Shown here: positions 1 through 10,427 of the stretch, piece after piece
How positions within the stretch are numbered: the stretch's first letter is position 1
How the letters are laid out: every line of letters starts with the position of its first letter
Source: Ricinus communis
Taxonomy: Eukaryota > Streptophyta > Magnoliopsida > Malpighiales > Euphorbiaceae
Direction: 5' to 3'
Assembly (NCBI RefSeq): GCF_019578655.1
Contig: NC_063260.1
Location: 15,378,001 to 15,442,000 of the forward strand
DNA: 64,000 nt
Notes under the pieces: model-generated
Databases searched by the model: none
What the model was told of the DNA's origin: nothing
What the model saw: the letters and a program-made list of their open reading frames with translations, nothing else
Position numbers and translations under genes: made by a program

Positions 1-1260
1 TTAGGTTTTCTAGTTAAATTTCATGTTTTTTATGCGTCTTATCTTATTTTACATGTTTTGATCAATTTTCTATCTCTATGCATGCGAAATCAGCTCTTGG
101 GTATGAAAAATTGAAGGAAAAATCGCAAAAAGAGCATTTGAAGCCCCAAGGTCAATCGATTTAGTATAGAGTTGATCAACTCTATGCCCTAAACCGATAA
201 TCTTGGCACACCTTGGCCCCTGATTTTCAAATTTTAATGTACTTTTGGATATATATATATATATATATATTTTAAAAGGGTTGTAATAGCTAAATTTAAC
301 TTTTTGCACTTTATTTTGGATGCATACTAAATACTTTATTATTTGATTGTACTTACTAAATCATTACTAAATAGATATATGTACTATAACTTAAAATTAG
401 ACATGGCGTGAAAAATAAAGTCCATTAGGTTAATGAGATGGTATATTGGGCTTCAATTTGAAATCCATATAGACTTAGTGGATTTTGCCATGCTTGAATT
501 AATTGGGCCACATTAGATTTAAAATCATTTAAAATGAGCCTTATCATAAAAATTAGTCCATTTAGGTTTAAAGGCTAGAATTCAAAGTATAATTTGTAAT
601 TAGGCTCAACCACATGGCCTTGTACATAATTGATTAGTAAATTAGATTAATGACTTTACACGTGGGCCGGGTCTAATAAAATAGGCAAGACCTAGGTGGA
701 TCTCAGATGCTATAGTGCTTAATGTGTAGAGATGTAATTGTTGTATTTATAAGGAATAGCCTATTAAACAATAAAAGTAAAGACAAAAATACACAAATAA
801 GGAAGTTGGTTTCCTGATCCATCTTTTGATTTGTGGCGTAAGCTTTCTTATAAAATCGAGAAATGTCGATCATTAGTAAAAATGTCTCGGTGATTAGCCG
901 GGTGGTGACTCCCATCTTTGCGCTAGTCTTTGTGACTAGTTAGCATATTCCCGATTAAGTTGAAAATCTTGCAAAGGTCTTTAGATCTTAAAGATACTTC
1001 AGTGCATGCCACAACCGACCTTTACAAAGATGACGACTCGGCCTGGAGATAAGAAAAGCTAATTCTAGTGTATGGTTGTCTTTAATTTTATTATTTAACA
1101 AGTGGTTCTTGTATCACTACACTATTATCATATTGTGCGTTTTAGTCCCTATACCCCCGATGGCATCTATTAGTGGTTCTTTGGTTCCACTTGAACTATG
1201 GGATTACGACATTGGCTACCCATCACTCATGACTCATGAGTGAATTTCCTTCATCGCATT
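1..1260 (+). repeat. Family C LTR copy 1 (5' end outside the window)
   Basis: This stretch is the first of several copies of one long LTR family, called C here. It contains the same ordered landmarks as the copies near 19900-20640, 20931-22020 and, reversed, 29037-31170. These are a run with several 'cattaggtt'-like phrases, a block with 'acacaaataaggaagttgg' (about 790-808), a 'gtaagctttc' block, and 'tgactagttagc' (about 930-945). No open frame of interest lies in it. The downstream limit is uncertain: similarity to copy 2 can be followed to the 'gagtgaatttccttcatcg' block near 1240-1260. A Ty3/gypsy assignment follows from the gag remnant behind it (1800-2085). Confidence 0.6.
249..270. 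repeat. (AT)n microsatellite
   Basis: An uninterrupted AT dinucleotide run of about 11 units inside family C LTR copy 1. The equivalent positions of copies 2 and 3 (near 19950 and 21350) lack it, so it expanded after the copies diverged. Confidence 0.9.
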
Positions 1261-1679
1261 AACCTTTGCGTAGAGAGATGAGCTAAGGAAATACATTTAC
1301 ACCTATGGGAGCCTTTTATCCTTACCTAAGACTTAGCTCATAGTAATGACAATAGTAATCTCCCTTAAGAACCCTATTGATTGCTATTTTAGACTTTTTT
1401 TCCTTATAAATACTTAAGCCCATATATTAGGAAGCCTTGGCCGTAAAACATATGGAATTAGGCCTTAGGCCCAAAAATATGTAGGCTTTATACTTATACT
1501 GAAAGTATTGCCTTGAGAGCTTATGGCATGCACGTTGGGCCTACTATCCCTTGTTGATAATAAGCCCAAGCCTAAAATTCGAGGAGAGAAAGACTCACCA
1601 TGAACCATGTGCAAAAGTAATAAGGTCGAAAGGATGATTATATAGTACTTTGTAAATTTGTTTATGTTTCCAATCCTTT

Positions 1680-1745
1680 TTGCATCTCACGTGTATCTTG
1701 CATACCATGCATCTCGTGCATTACCATGCATATCGTGCATCACTC
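1680..1745. repeat. Short CATGCAT-rich tandem repeat
   Basis: About three and a half imperfect units of 18-19 bp built on 'tgcat...catgcatctcg' occur in tandem between the family C LTR and its gag remnant. Most likely this is part of the untranslated leader of the retroelement. No other role is visible. Confidence 0.6.
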
Positions 1746-1799
1746 TAACTCTCTCTTTAAAGCCATTTTAGATTATCGTCCTTAGTTTTGGATAGGATA

Positions 1800-2085
1800 A
1801 GAATGGATATCAAGAGGGCCCATTTCACCGGCAATCAAGACAAGATCCCAAGAAGTAGCACTTTAGAAGTTGAAACAAAGATAGCCCACAAATAAGATTT
1901 GATGTTATTAAGACTGCAATCATGGTTGGCCAAAGGTTTATGATCCAAGAGGATCTTTAACAAGCTTTGGCTGAGATTTTTAGGAAACAGACTGTTCAAA
2001 AGACTAATACTGTCCCTAGAGCACCTTTGGAATCTAGATGACTACATGTTGGAACAAGTTAAGAAAGAGTCTACTCTTACAACAA
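1800..2085 (+). pseudogene. Family C gag, 5' fragment (decayed)
   Basis: Downstream of the family C LTR lies a decayed coding stretch. A frame opening at the ATG at 1804 runs about 30 codons (start MDIKRAHF) to a stop. The reading then continues in another frame with residues such as QALAEIFRKQTVQ and NTVPRAPLE, and ends in LEQVKKES just before element A. The last motif reappears on the far side of element A at about 17895, where gag continues (17887-18490), so this is the left half of a gag split by that insertion. The stops and frameshifts mean it cannot encode a working Gag. Confidence 0.5.
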
Positions 2086-2270
2086 AGTTGATAAGTGCTA
2101 TAAGCACTTACTTTTGAGTCCACTCTTACAACAAAGTTGATAAATGCTAGAAGCACTTACTTTTGAGTCTACTCTTACTACAAAAGCTGATAAGTGCTAG
2201 AAGCACTTACTTTTGAGTCTACTCTTACTATAAAAGCTAATAAGTGCTAGAAGCACTTACTATTGAGTCT
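2067..2270. repeat. 50-bp tandem array made of target flank plus LTR end
   Basis: Four tandem units of 49-50 bp begin at GAGTCT/GAGTCC positions 2067, 2116, 2165 and 2215, with a fifth GAGTCT at 2265. Each unit joins about 22 bp that match the host gag flank (compare 'gagtctgcttttactataaa' at about 17914) to the first 27-33 bp of the element A LTR, 'TGATAAGTGCTAGAAGCAC' onward. The hexamer GAGTCT occurs both in the flank and about 27 bp inside the LTR, so slippage or template switching between these two sites explains the array. Each unit carries the perfect hairpin TAAGTGCT-AGA-AGCACTTA, or a one-base variant. Confidence 0.85.
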
Positions 2271-3646
2271 TGTTTTATCTTGGTTTTACAAATTGAGTTT
2301 AATTTGTTTATTAGAGTTTGTCTTCAGCCCTGTTTAGGTACTTGGTAAGCTTGCATGACAAGAGAAAGTTTTGGCATCAAAATACATAAAAGATTAGCCA
2401 AAGATCACTTATTTATTAAGGAATGGAGAATCACACAGGCACAACACAGGAATAACTTGCTCGTGTGATCTTCCCGTGTGAAATGAAAAATTGGCAGATT
2501 GAAGGAGTGCACAACACAAGAAGCACACGCCCGTGTGGTGTTCCTGTGTAAGATGGAAAAAATGGTCGATTATCCAAGACAGGACATGGAAAGAGGACAT
2601 GCCCATGTGCCCTTCTAGTGTGATCAGAGAATTTTCTTAAGAATGATTTTTAGCTAAGCACGCCACATGGCCGTGTGGTGCCCGTGTGGTCCCTGTGTGG
2701 ATTATATAAACACACTATTTAAAGGAACTCTTAGGGTTACTTAAGGGGAGTTCCTTGATATTTTTGTTTCTAGAGAAAGAAACATTTAGAAACTTCATTT
2801 TCCTTTCATCTTTAGGGTTTTGCTTAGTATTTCTCAAGGAAGAACATTATTTCTTTTATTGCTTTCCAAAATTTAAGGTTCAAGATTGAAGATTTTCATT
2901 TCTATTCCTCAATGACTAGTTTGACATCTTCTTCCCCTAATATTTACTTCTTTATTCTAATGTCTAGGAACTAATTTTCTTACTATTTAGGTTTTGATGA
3001 ACCCTAATTTGTTTTGTATGGATTGATTCAAAGTTAATGCCATTAATCTTTTCTATTAGTTATTTTGTCCCTTTGATTACTTAATTTTCAATTGACAAGT
3101 CGACGTATGGATTGGGATTTGTTTTCATAAATTGATTAGAGATAACTTTTTATTAATTAATCATATCTTAAGGATTGAGGATTGATTGGGATACTGGAGA
3201 TAAATCTACAAGATCCTTTGGTTTAAAAGTTCCTTAATCCTATTGAATGACCTGAGTGAGTGGGTTTGAGAAGAGATTCCTCTGCCTCCTCTTAGGAGTT
3301 AGGGGTTTAATCAATTGAAAAAGGTTTAAATTAATTTTGTAGAATGCCAACTCAACTCTTGATTTGAATTAATTATTGCTTGTTTCATGAGATACTTAAC
3401 TTAGTAGGGGGATTCACTACCTAAATAAGCTTCCTTGATAAGTTTACCAATTATTTTAATCTTTGTTTTCAATATTATTTTACTTTTGTATATTATTACA
3501 CTAAAACAACATTTTGATTGCTAAATATTAGTGTATGATTGAAGGTAGTACTCACAATTAGGTTTCGAGTGGAATGATACTCTTATTTATCATTATATTA
3601 CTTGATATGATCGGTGCACTTTACGGTGTGCAGATAGTGCGCATCA
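2238..3646 (+). mobile_element. 5' LTR of Athila-like element A
   Basis: This 1.41-kb block is matched along its length by 16452-17886 (3' LTR). It starts TAATAAG (TGATAAG in the other copy and in the tandem units upstream) and ends GCGCATCA. Shared landmarks include repeated 'cacacgg'/'cgtgtg' phrases (about 2440-2700), 'atttaaaggaactc' (about 2718), 'tctcaaggaagaacattat' (about 2833) and 'gattgaaggtagtactcac' (about 3538). A degenerate primer-binding site follows directly. The copies differ at many sites, which implies an old insertion. Confidence 0.85.
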
Positions 3647-3650
3647 ACTT

Positions 3651-3670
3651 TTTAACGTTGTTTCCGAGGA
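3651..3670 (+). promoter_or_regulatory. Degenerate tRNA primer-binding site of element A
   Basis: Four bases after the LTR end, 'tttaacgttgtttccgagga' resembles the TGGCGCCGTTGCCGGGGA-type primer site usual in Athila/Tat elements, with several substitutions. It marks where minus-strand DNA synthesis would have started. It is probably no longer functional. Confidence 0.5.
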
Positions 3671-3889
3671 CTCTTTTCTATTATGATATTATTAGTAATT
3701 TAAAAACTAGTGATTTAGCATTTTTATTTCCATTTGATTTATCTCTGTTGTGTTTATGTTTTCTTTACGTACCTGAATCTATATATGACCAAAACTAGTT
3801 CAACAGAACTATTCGCTTATGAACTAGAGTTGGAAAGAACTTTGAGGAAGCACCAAAGAGAAGAACGAGAATGAGCTTTAGCCGAAATA

Positions 3890-5680
3890 ATGGTGGAGTT
3901 ACATAATCAGAATCAAGAAGGAGAATTAAACCAAGAAGGGAAACAATTAAGAATAGCAGCTCCACCCAGGAAGAGAACCATGCAAGAGTATGCACGCCCA
4001 ACTCTTAATGGGGCTACTTCAATTATTGTTAGGCCAAATGTCGCAGCAAACAACTTTGAGATTAAGCCTAACATTATTCATATGGTGCAAGACAATTGCA
4101 TGTTTGATGGTTTGCCCAATGAGAATCCAAATAATTATTTAGATGATTTTTTTTGGAATTTGTGATACTTTCAAGATTAATAGGGTATCAGATGATGCTA
4201 TTCGGTTTAGGCTATTCCCATTCTCATTAAGGGATCAGCTAAAGAAATGGTTGAATTCATTCCCAGCTGGGACATTTAAGACCTAAAATCAGCTGGCTGA
4301 GAAATTCTTTAAAGAGATACTTTCCACATTCTAAGACGACCCAGTTGAGGAATGACATAGCAAAGTTTCTTCAGCAAGAGAATGAGACCTTGTATAATTG
4401 TTAGGAATTTTTAGGGATTTATTGAGGAGCTGTCCATATCATGGTTTACCTTTATGGCTGCAATTTTACATTCTTTAGTAGACTGAATTGTGCAAGTAAA
4501 TAGTGTATTAATATTGCAGTAGGTGTATCACTAAACAATGAGACTCCTGAGCAAGATATGGATCTTATTGAGGATATGGCAGTCACGAACTATCAATGTC
4601 AGAATCCAAGAGAGCAGGTTCGAGTCAAAGGGAGTGGAATCCATGCAATAGAGCCTATGACAAATTGGTGAAGATATGCCAAGCATGAGGGCAGAAGATG
4701 GATGCTTTGACTATGTCTTCAACTGGAAGACGAGCACAAGTTATGACTTGTGATTGTGTGGGGGTGGTCATCAATGTCAAGATTGCCAAAACGACAATAC
4801 CTTCATTAAGCTGGAGCATGTCGAGAACAATTCCTACAGTAATACCTATAATCCAGATTGAAGAAATCACCTAAATTTCTCTCTGGGGAACCGAGAATCT
4901 CATGAAACCTCCACTCCCGTGTTTTCAACAGACAAAACTATGACGGGCTCCTCCTCTTCTAGCCCTTCTGAAGGAGGTAATCTAGAGGAGATGATGGAGA
5001 AGTTTATCTCGGCATTCGAAATAAGGTCTCAAACTACTGAGATTACTCTTAAAAACTAGCAAGCTTCTATTCAGACTTTGGAGAATCAAGTGGGGCAGAT
5101 CACAAAGCTTTTGAGTGAAAGGCCTCAAGAAAGTTTGTCGAGCAACATAAAAGCCGATCTTGAGGAGCAGCTTAAGGTTATCATATTGCGAAGTGGTAAA
5201 GAGCTAAAAGCTAAGTTGAAAGAAGTAAATGAGAAATCTACTATAAATGAGAAGGTTGATGATGAACAAAATGGTGCATAAGCTGAAGTAAAGGATAAAG
5301 TAGAAGCAACACCCAAGTCTACCCCTTTTATAAAGGAATATCCACCAAGAATACCCTTTCTAGCTTATCTTCAGAAGGACAAATCGGATACACAGTTTAG
5401 TAAGTTTCTTCTTAAACTCTTTAAGCAGTTGCGTATTAATATACCTCTTGTGGAAGCTTATCATAGATGCCCAAGTATGCTAAGTTCTTAAAGGAACTCC
5501 TTTTTAACAAGAGGAAGCTCGAGGAAGTATGAATGGTACAATTTTCGGAGAAGAGCTCAGTGATCATTCAAATGAGACTACCAAAGAAGCTAAAAGGCCC
5601 AACAGTTTTACTATTCCTTGCTTTATTGGTAATTTAAATGTTGATAATACACTTGTTGATTTGGGGGTTAGTATTAGTGT
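3890..5680 (+). pseudogene. Athila-like gag and start of protease (broken)
   Basis: The gag region opens with ARPTLNGATSIIVRPNVAANN and NFEIKPNIIHMVQDN..FDGLPNE, hallmarks of Athila-type Gag. After a frameshift near 4150 it continues ICDTFKINRVSDDAIRFRLF and SLRDQLKKWLNSFPAGTF (Retrotrans_gag core, about 4140-4290). A later part (about 5060-5290) reads LENQVGQITKLLSERPQ.. and ILRSGKEL. A conserved linker (about 5310-5500) reads PPRIPFLAYLQKD and LFKQLRINIPLVEA. The tail FTIPCFIGNLNVDNTLVDLG is the protease start, ending in the DLGVSISVM active-site segment at 5684. There the solo LTR begins. Several stops and frameshifts are present. The family assignment is by motif order. Confidence 0.8.
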
Positions 5681-7137
5681 TATGTGATGAGCATAGTTTT
5701 ACACATATTTGCTTGCATATTATTGCGTATGTTCTTAGCAATTATTGTGCTTTTATTCCCAGATCACCCGTGTTTTATGTTCTTTTGCATTTCAGGAACA
5801 TTTATAGGACCATCATCAGTGTTTAAGCAATTATAGATCAATACGTATGGAAACGGATGAGAATTCATCAAGATCGGACAAGAGCGCGCGTGCATATAGG
5901 CAAAGCGGCTGGAGCACCTGGGAGAGTCATCACAGTCCTAGACTGGCTCGCCGTGACCAGCCATCAAAACTTGGTCTTCAAAACAATAGTTGGGCATGGT
6001 TTCCATAGCCACCGACGGGCCGGGAGCAACCTCGTGGTGAAACTAGTCTGGGTGAGATCCACGCAACATGGACGGCATGGACTCCGTCGTGAGTTAAATA
6101 TATAAGAAAATTCATTTTCTTAAAGAAAAATTCATTTTCTTGTAGAAAGGAGAGGAAAAAAAGAGTGTGACATTGAGCCCTAGTGGTTCGGTTGGTTTCA
6201 CCAGAGAGAGTCGGTGAGGCGTAAGAACTCTAATCGTAAAGATTCCAAGTGCAAAACAGTAGTGGAGCAATTCAAGAGGCAGTTTGGGAGATTAATCAAA
6301 GTGTAGATCTAGATTTGGAGCTGTTCATCCAATTCCGAGAGAAAAGGGTGTACATGTTTTATTTTCATTATTCTTTCATTTGTGATTGATTTCCTAGATT
6401 GTTTTAAACATGAACATGTTTAGCTAGGTGATTTAATCCATTGGGATTTCTTTACTATGTTGGCTTGATATTATATTATTGGATTGTTTGAGTTGGTTTT
6501 ATTTTCTTCTTGTTTTAGTATTAATAAGATTATGCATTATTCATGAGACGCTGTGAATTGTGATGTTTAGATTGCTTTATGAGATTGAGAAATCCGCGTT
6601 TGGCAATTGGAACTTTGAATAACAAGAACCGGGTTAATAATCGCTTAGAGATAAGGATAATTAACTAGCCGGATTAAGAATTAACAAAGCTTAATAGAGG
6701 CGGATTAAAGTTTAATGCTAATTTAAGAATCAATCGTTAGGAAGAGATTCCAACTTTAGGTTATTAGGTTTAGAAATTGTTATCTCTAGAGAGAAACCGA
6801 ATTGATTGATTAAATTCATCACGGTCGATTCATAATTAGACCACCGATCCTTTATCTTTTGTTCGGTTGCCAACTAGTTTAGATTCCCTTTGGGTTTGTC
6901 TTCTTGTCTTGATTATTTCATTTATCAATTACTCCTGCATCTCCTTCGGAACTTAGCTTGTAGTTAATAGTTAGTTTAGAAATTATTCATTATCCATTTT
7001 AGGTTAATATAACAAAGAACAAAGGAGTAACTCTGGGCTTTCCTTTCCCTAGAATACGGCCTTGATATACGATTAGTGCTAAACGATCGATCGTACTGCG
7101 CTTAGATTGCTAGCTAAACGAGCAACCCATCATTATG
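5680..7137 (+). mobile_element. Solo LTR (family B-related) with TTATG target duplication
   Basis: The LTR proper is 5685-7132 (1448 bp), starting TGATGAGCATAG and ending GCAACCCATCA, flanked on both sides by the 5-bp direct repeat TTATG (5680-5684 and 7133-7137). Removing it and one repeat restores the protease reading VDLGVSISVM-PCNLFKKLGL. No internal domains, primer site or second LTR accompany it, so it is a solo LTR left by recombination. Its 3' half (from about 6300) matches the family B LTRs at 8339-9509 (reversed), 10428-11826, 13520-14893 (reversed) and 14900-15840. Its 5' half does not. Short open frames inside it are not regarded as genes. Confidence 0.9.
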
Positions 7138-8338
7138 CCTTGTAATTTGTTCAAGAAACTAGGGTTAGGAGAACCTAAACCAACACCTATGAGTATTCAA
7201 TTGGCTGATAAATCTGTTGTATATAGTAGGAGTATCGTTGAAGACTTGTTAGTAAAGGTTCAAGAGTTTATTTTTCTTATGGATTTTTTAGTTATGGATA
7301 TGGATGAAACTGTTGATTTTTCCTTTACTTTAGGAAGACCCTTTCTTGCTACAGTTAGGGCCATTATTGATGTTCGTGATGGTAAGGTTATTTTTAGGGT
7401 AGGGGAAGAGCAAGTGACTTTTCAGATCCCTAACGACATGAAACATCCGCTTGTACTTGATGACATGGATGTTAGTAATGATAGAATTGAGCATGAGATT
7501 GTGAATTGTATTTCGTCTATTATTGCCAAAGATCCTTTGGAGTTATGTTTAGTACAAGAATAAGAAAAATGTGAAATGCAAGGAGCTTTAGAATAGCTAG
7601 CCTACCTTGAGGTAGCAAGGTCAATGAGAAAGCAGTAATTCGAGCCTATTAAAATGCCAAAACGGGAAAGGATGAAGCCTTCCATTGAAGACCCTCCTTC
7701 TTTGGAACTCAAGTAGCTTTCAAAGTATTTAGAGTACATCTTTCTGATGGAAGGATCTAAGTTCCCAGTAATAGTCAGTTATGCATTACAAGATAACTAA
7801 TAGACTAAGCTATTGGAAGTCTTTAGAAGGAGGCGAAGGGCAATAGCTTGGAAAATGGCAGATATAAAAGGAATTAGCCCTTCTTTTTGCACAAATAAGA
7901 TTCTTATGAAGGAAGAGTTTAAAACTGTGGTGCAACCTCAAAGGCATCTCAATCCCAACATGAAGGAAGTAGTAAAGAGGAGGTGATTAAACTTCTTGAT
8001 GCAAGGATTATCTATCCCATTTTAGACAGTTCTTGGGTAAGCCTAGTACAAGTAGTGCCAAAGAAAGGAGGCATGACAGTTGTGGTGAATGAAAATAATG
8101 AGCTAATCCTAACAAGAAATATGATAGGATGGAGGGTGTGCATTAGCTATAGGAAGCTGAATGATGCCATGAGGAAAGATCATTCTCGATTACCATTCAT
8201 TAATCAAATGCTAGAGAGATTATCAAGGCATGAGTACTACTATTTTCTAGATGGTTTGATGTGTGCTACTTGTGTTAGCTACTACTGATCTAAAGGCAAA
8301 ATGACTCTATGCGATGCAAACTAGCACAATGGCATTTC
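7138..8338 (+). pseudogene. Athila-like protease and partial reverse transcriptase
   Basis: The protease resumes as PCNLFKKLGLGEPKPTPMSI, then QLADKSV, SIVEDLLVKVQEFIF, LVMDMDE and TLGRPFLATVRAIIDVRDGK (to about 7560), an aspartic-protease order typical of Athila pol. After a degenerate spacer the RT begins at about 7980: KLLDARIIYPILDSSWVSLV, VVPKKGG, GWRVCISYRKLNDAMRKDHS, INQMLERLSRHEYYYFLDG. That is the N-terminal third of an RT. The catalytic YxDD, RNase H and integrase are absent because the sequence runs into family B LTR sequence near 8339. Numerous stops separate the parts. Confidence 0.8.
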
Positions 8339-9509
8339 GTATTCCCTCGAAAGTGAAAGCCCGAGTTACTCCTTTGTTCTTTGTTATATTAACCTAAAAT
8401 GAATGATGAATAATTTCTAACACTAATAGCTACAAGCTACAAGTTCATGGAGATGCATGGTAATTGATAACTAAAATAACCAAGACAAGAAAGCAAACCC
8501 AAAGGGAACCTAAACTAGTTGGCAATCAAACAAAAGATAAAGCGATCGCCCTTCCTCTCTCGAGATAACCGAATTCAAAATCTAATAACCTAAAGTTGGA
8601 ATCTCTTCCTAACGATTGATTCTTAAATTAGCATTAAGCTTTAATCGCCTTCAATTGCGCTTTATTAATCTTACCTATCAGCTAGTTAATTATCCTTATA
8701 TCTAAGCGATTATTAACCAATTCTTGCTATTCAAAATTCCAATTACCAAATGGACTTCTCAATCACACAAAGCAATCTAAACACATAATTCGCCCTGAAT
8801 AATGCATTATCTTATTAATCACCGAAAACAAGAAGAATACAAAACTAACCCAAACAATCCAACAATATAATACTAAGCCAACATAGTAAAGAAATCCCAA
8901 TGGATTTAATCAATCTAGCTAATCATGTTCATTATCAAAATCCACAAGAATTCAATTACAACAATGAGTAAAGGTAGAAAACCCCATACATTCTTGAGAT
9001 TAAAATCTAATTCCTCTTTTCCGAATTGAATCGATTCTTGTTCCTCTTGCTCGATTTGAAAACCAATCAACGAACCTCGCCCAATCTTCAATCTTTGAAG
9101 GGAATCCGATTTAAACCTTGATCCAAGTCTCCTTTTTCCTTGGTTTCAGCTCAAAAAACCCTTAGGGAGAGAAAAATTAGGGTCTGGGACGTTCTCTCAT
9201 ACTATCCTTCTTTTCTTTCCTCTCTTCGTTCTTTTAATTAATTCCCCTATCGCCTGAACATGGTTCCTCTAGTTGGGAAGGCGACCCGTGTTGAAAGCAA
9301 CACGGCCATAGCTTCCTCAGTAGCTTGTTTGCCTTCTTTACGTCCCAATTATGCTCCAATTCTTCCCTTATCATCCTTTGACTTCTTTTGGACCTAATGC
9401 ACACAAACAGGGCGCGGATAGGGGTGAGTGTTGGGACCAATTCACATCCAAATGTCCATAAAATCTATCTTAAAAACCTCATTTAGATGTGTGTATTTTA
9501 CGCACATCA
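8339..9509 (-). mobile_element. Family B 3' LTR (minus strand), truncated
   Basis: This is a reversed copy of the LTR at 10428-11826. Read on the minus strand it begins TGATGTGCGTAAAATAC at 9509 and runs to about 8339, where it stops short of the expected end (...CCCATCA). About 90-110 bp are therefore missing at the junction with the Athila RT. A polypurine-like tract lies immediately upstream on the minus strand (9510-9530), which identifies it as the 3' LTR of a minus-strand element whose 5' LTR is 13520-14893. Confidence 0.8.
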
Positions 9510-9550
9510 AATAACCCCACACTTATCTCATTGCTTGTCCTCAAGCAATC
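9510..9550 (-). promoter_or_regulatory. Polypurine tract region of minus-strand element B
   Basis: On the minus strand the sequence reads TTGCTTGAGGACAAGCAATG followed by AGATAAGTGTGGGGTTATT and then the LTR start TGATGTGCG. The same phrase (GAGGACAAGCAA...AAGTGTGGaGGAATT) precedes the 3' LTR of element A at 16420-16451. This is the conserved 3' end of Athila/Tat-like elements where plus-strand DNA synthesis is primed. Confidence 0.75.
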
Positions 9551-10427
9551 AAAAGTAAAATAAGGAAAATAAACCACTAAGGAACAATACTTAAAGCAGC
9601 CGGAACATAAGCTAGAGAGCTCCTGCACATATCCTTAACAAGTGTAAGTCAAACAAAAGAAACGAAGCATTCAATTCAAGTATCCTGACCAAGATGCCAA
9701 TAATTAGCAAAACACTGTCTCAACAAAATTATTTAGAACCAACTCCTCACTGATTCACTCTAAATCACTCAAAGTGTTTAAAGGGTAGTGTTCGATAAAC
9801 TGCCGATGCATCAACTATCGCTTTACTTACTATATGTCGGCTCTTAAAATCCTACTCTAACATGGAGAGTCAACAACTATGTCAAGAGGTCTTTATAAGG
9901 GTTGTAATGGGGATTAGGTATGGGTAGGTAAATTTGGTAAGAGTTGAACCTATGGTGTTTTGCAATGAAATACATGATCTGCACACAAGCCACAATGATC
10001 ACATGGGGTAAGCAATGGACAGTAGTCCAAGGTGGGAAATAGGAATCAAGTCAAAATGTTTAGCTCACTTACTTTCTTTCTTTTCATCACCTTTCCCTCT
10101 TATTCTTCTATTTATTTTCTTTTTCTTTTTTTTTTCTTTTTTTCATAAGGGAAGAACATTCACATAATAGAGTGAATTTCTTTTGGATTGAAGAAAGCTG
10201 CTATAAGATTCCACACTACTCCCAAGATAAAAACTTCCAATAAGAACAACTCATGTGCAGAATCATAACCCAAAGCAGAATAAAACTAAGTGGCAATGAA
10301 ATATGATAAAAAAATGGTGAAAGAGGGGGTTATCTACATAATCAATAAACGAATGAAGGATATTTGGCTAGAATGAAAAACCTAAATGCCTCTATCATAT
10401 CAAAGTGTTAAACTCTTCTTGTGGCCC
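9551..10427 (-). other. Internal 3' region of element B, non-coding
   Basis: This is internal sequence of the minus-strand element between its polypurine tract and the point where a plus-strand LTR (10428-11826) has been inserted. It holds a T-rich run (10078-10143) and no credible coding frame. The continuation on the other side of the inserted LTR is 11827-13519. Confidence 0.55.

Noticed and set aside
5857..6105. 82-residue open frame, GC-richer than its surroundings
   Set aside because: It lies within the solo LTR 5685-7132 and has no conserved motifs.
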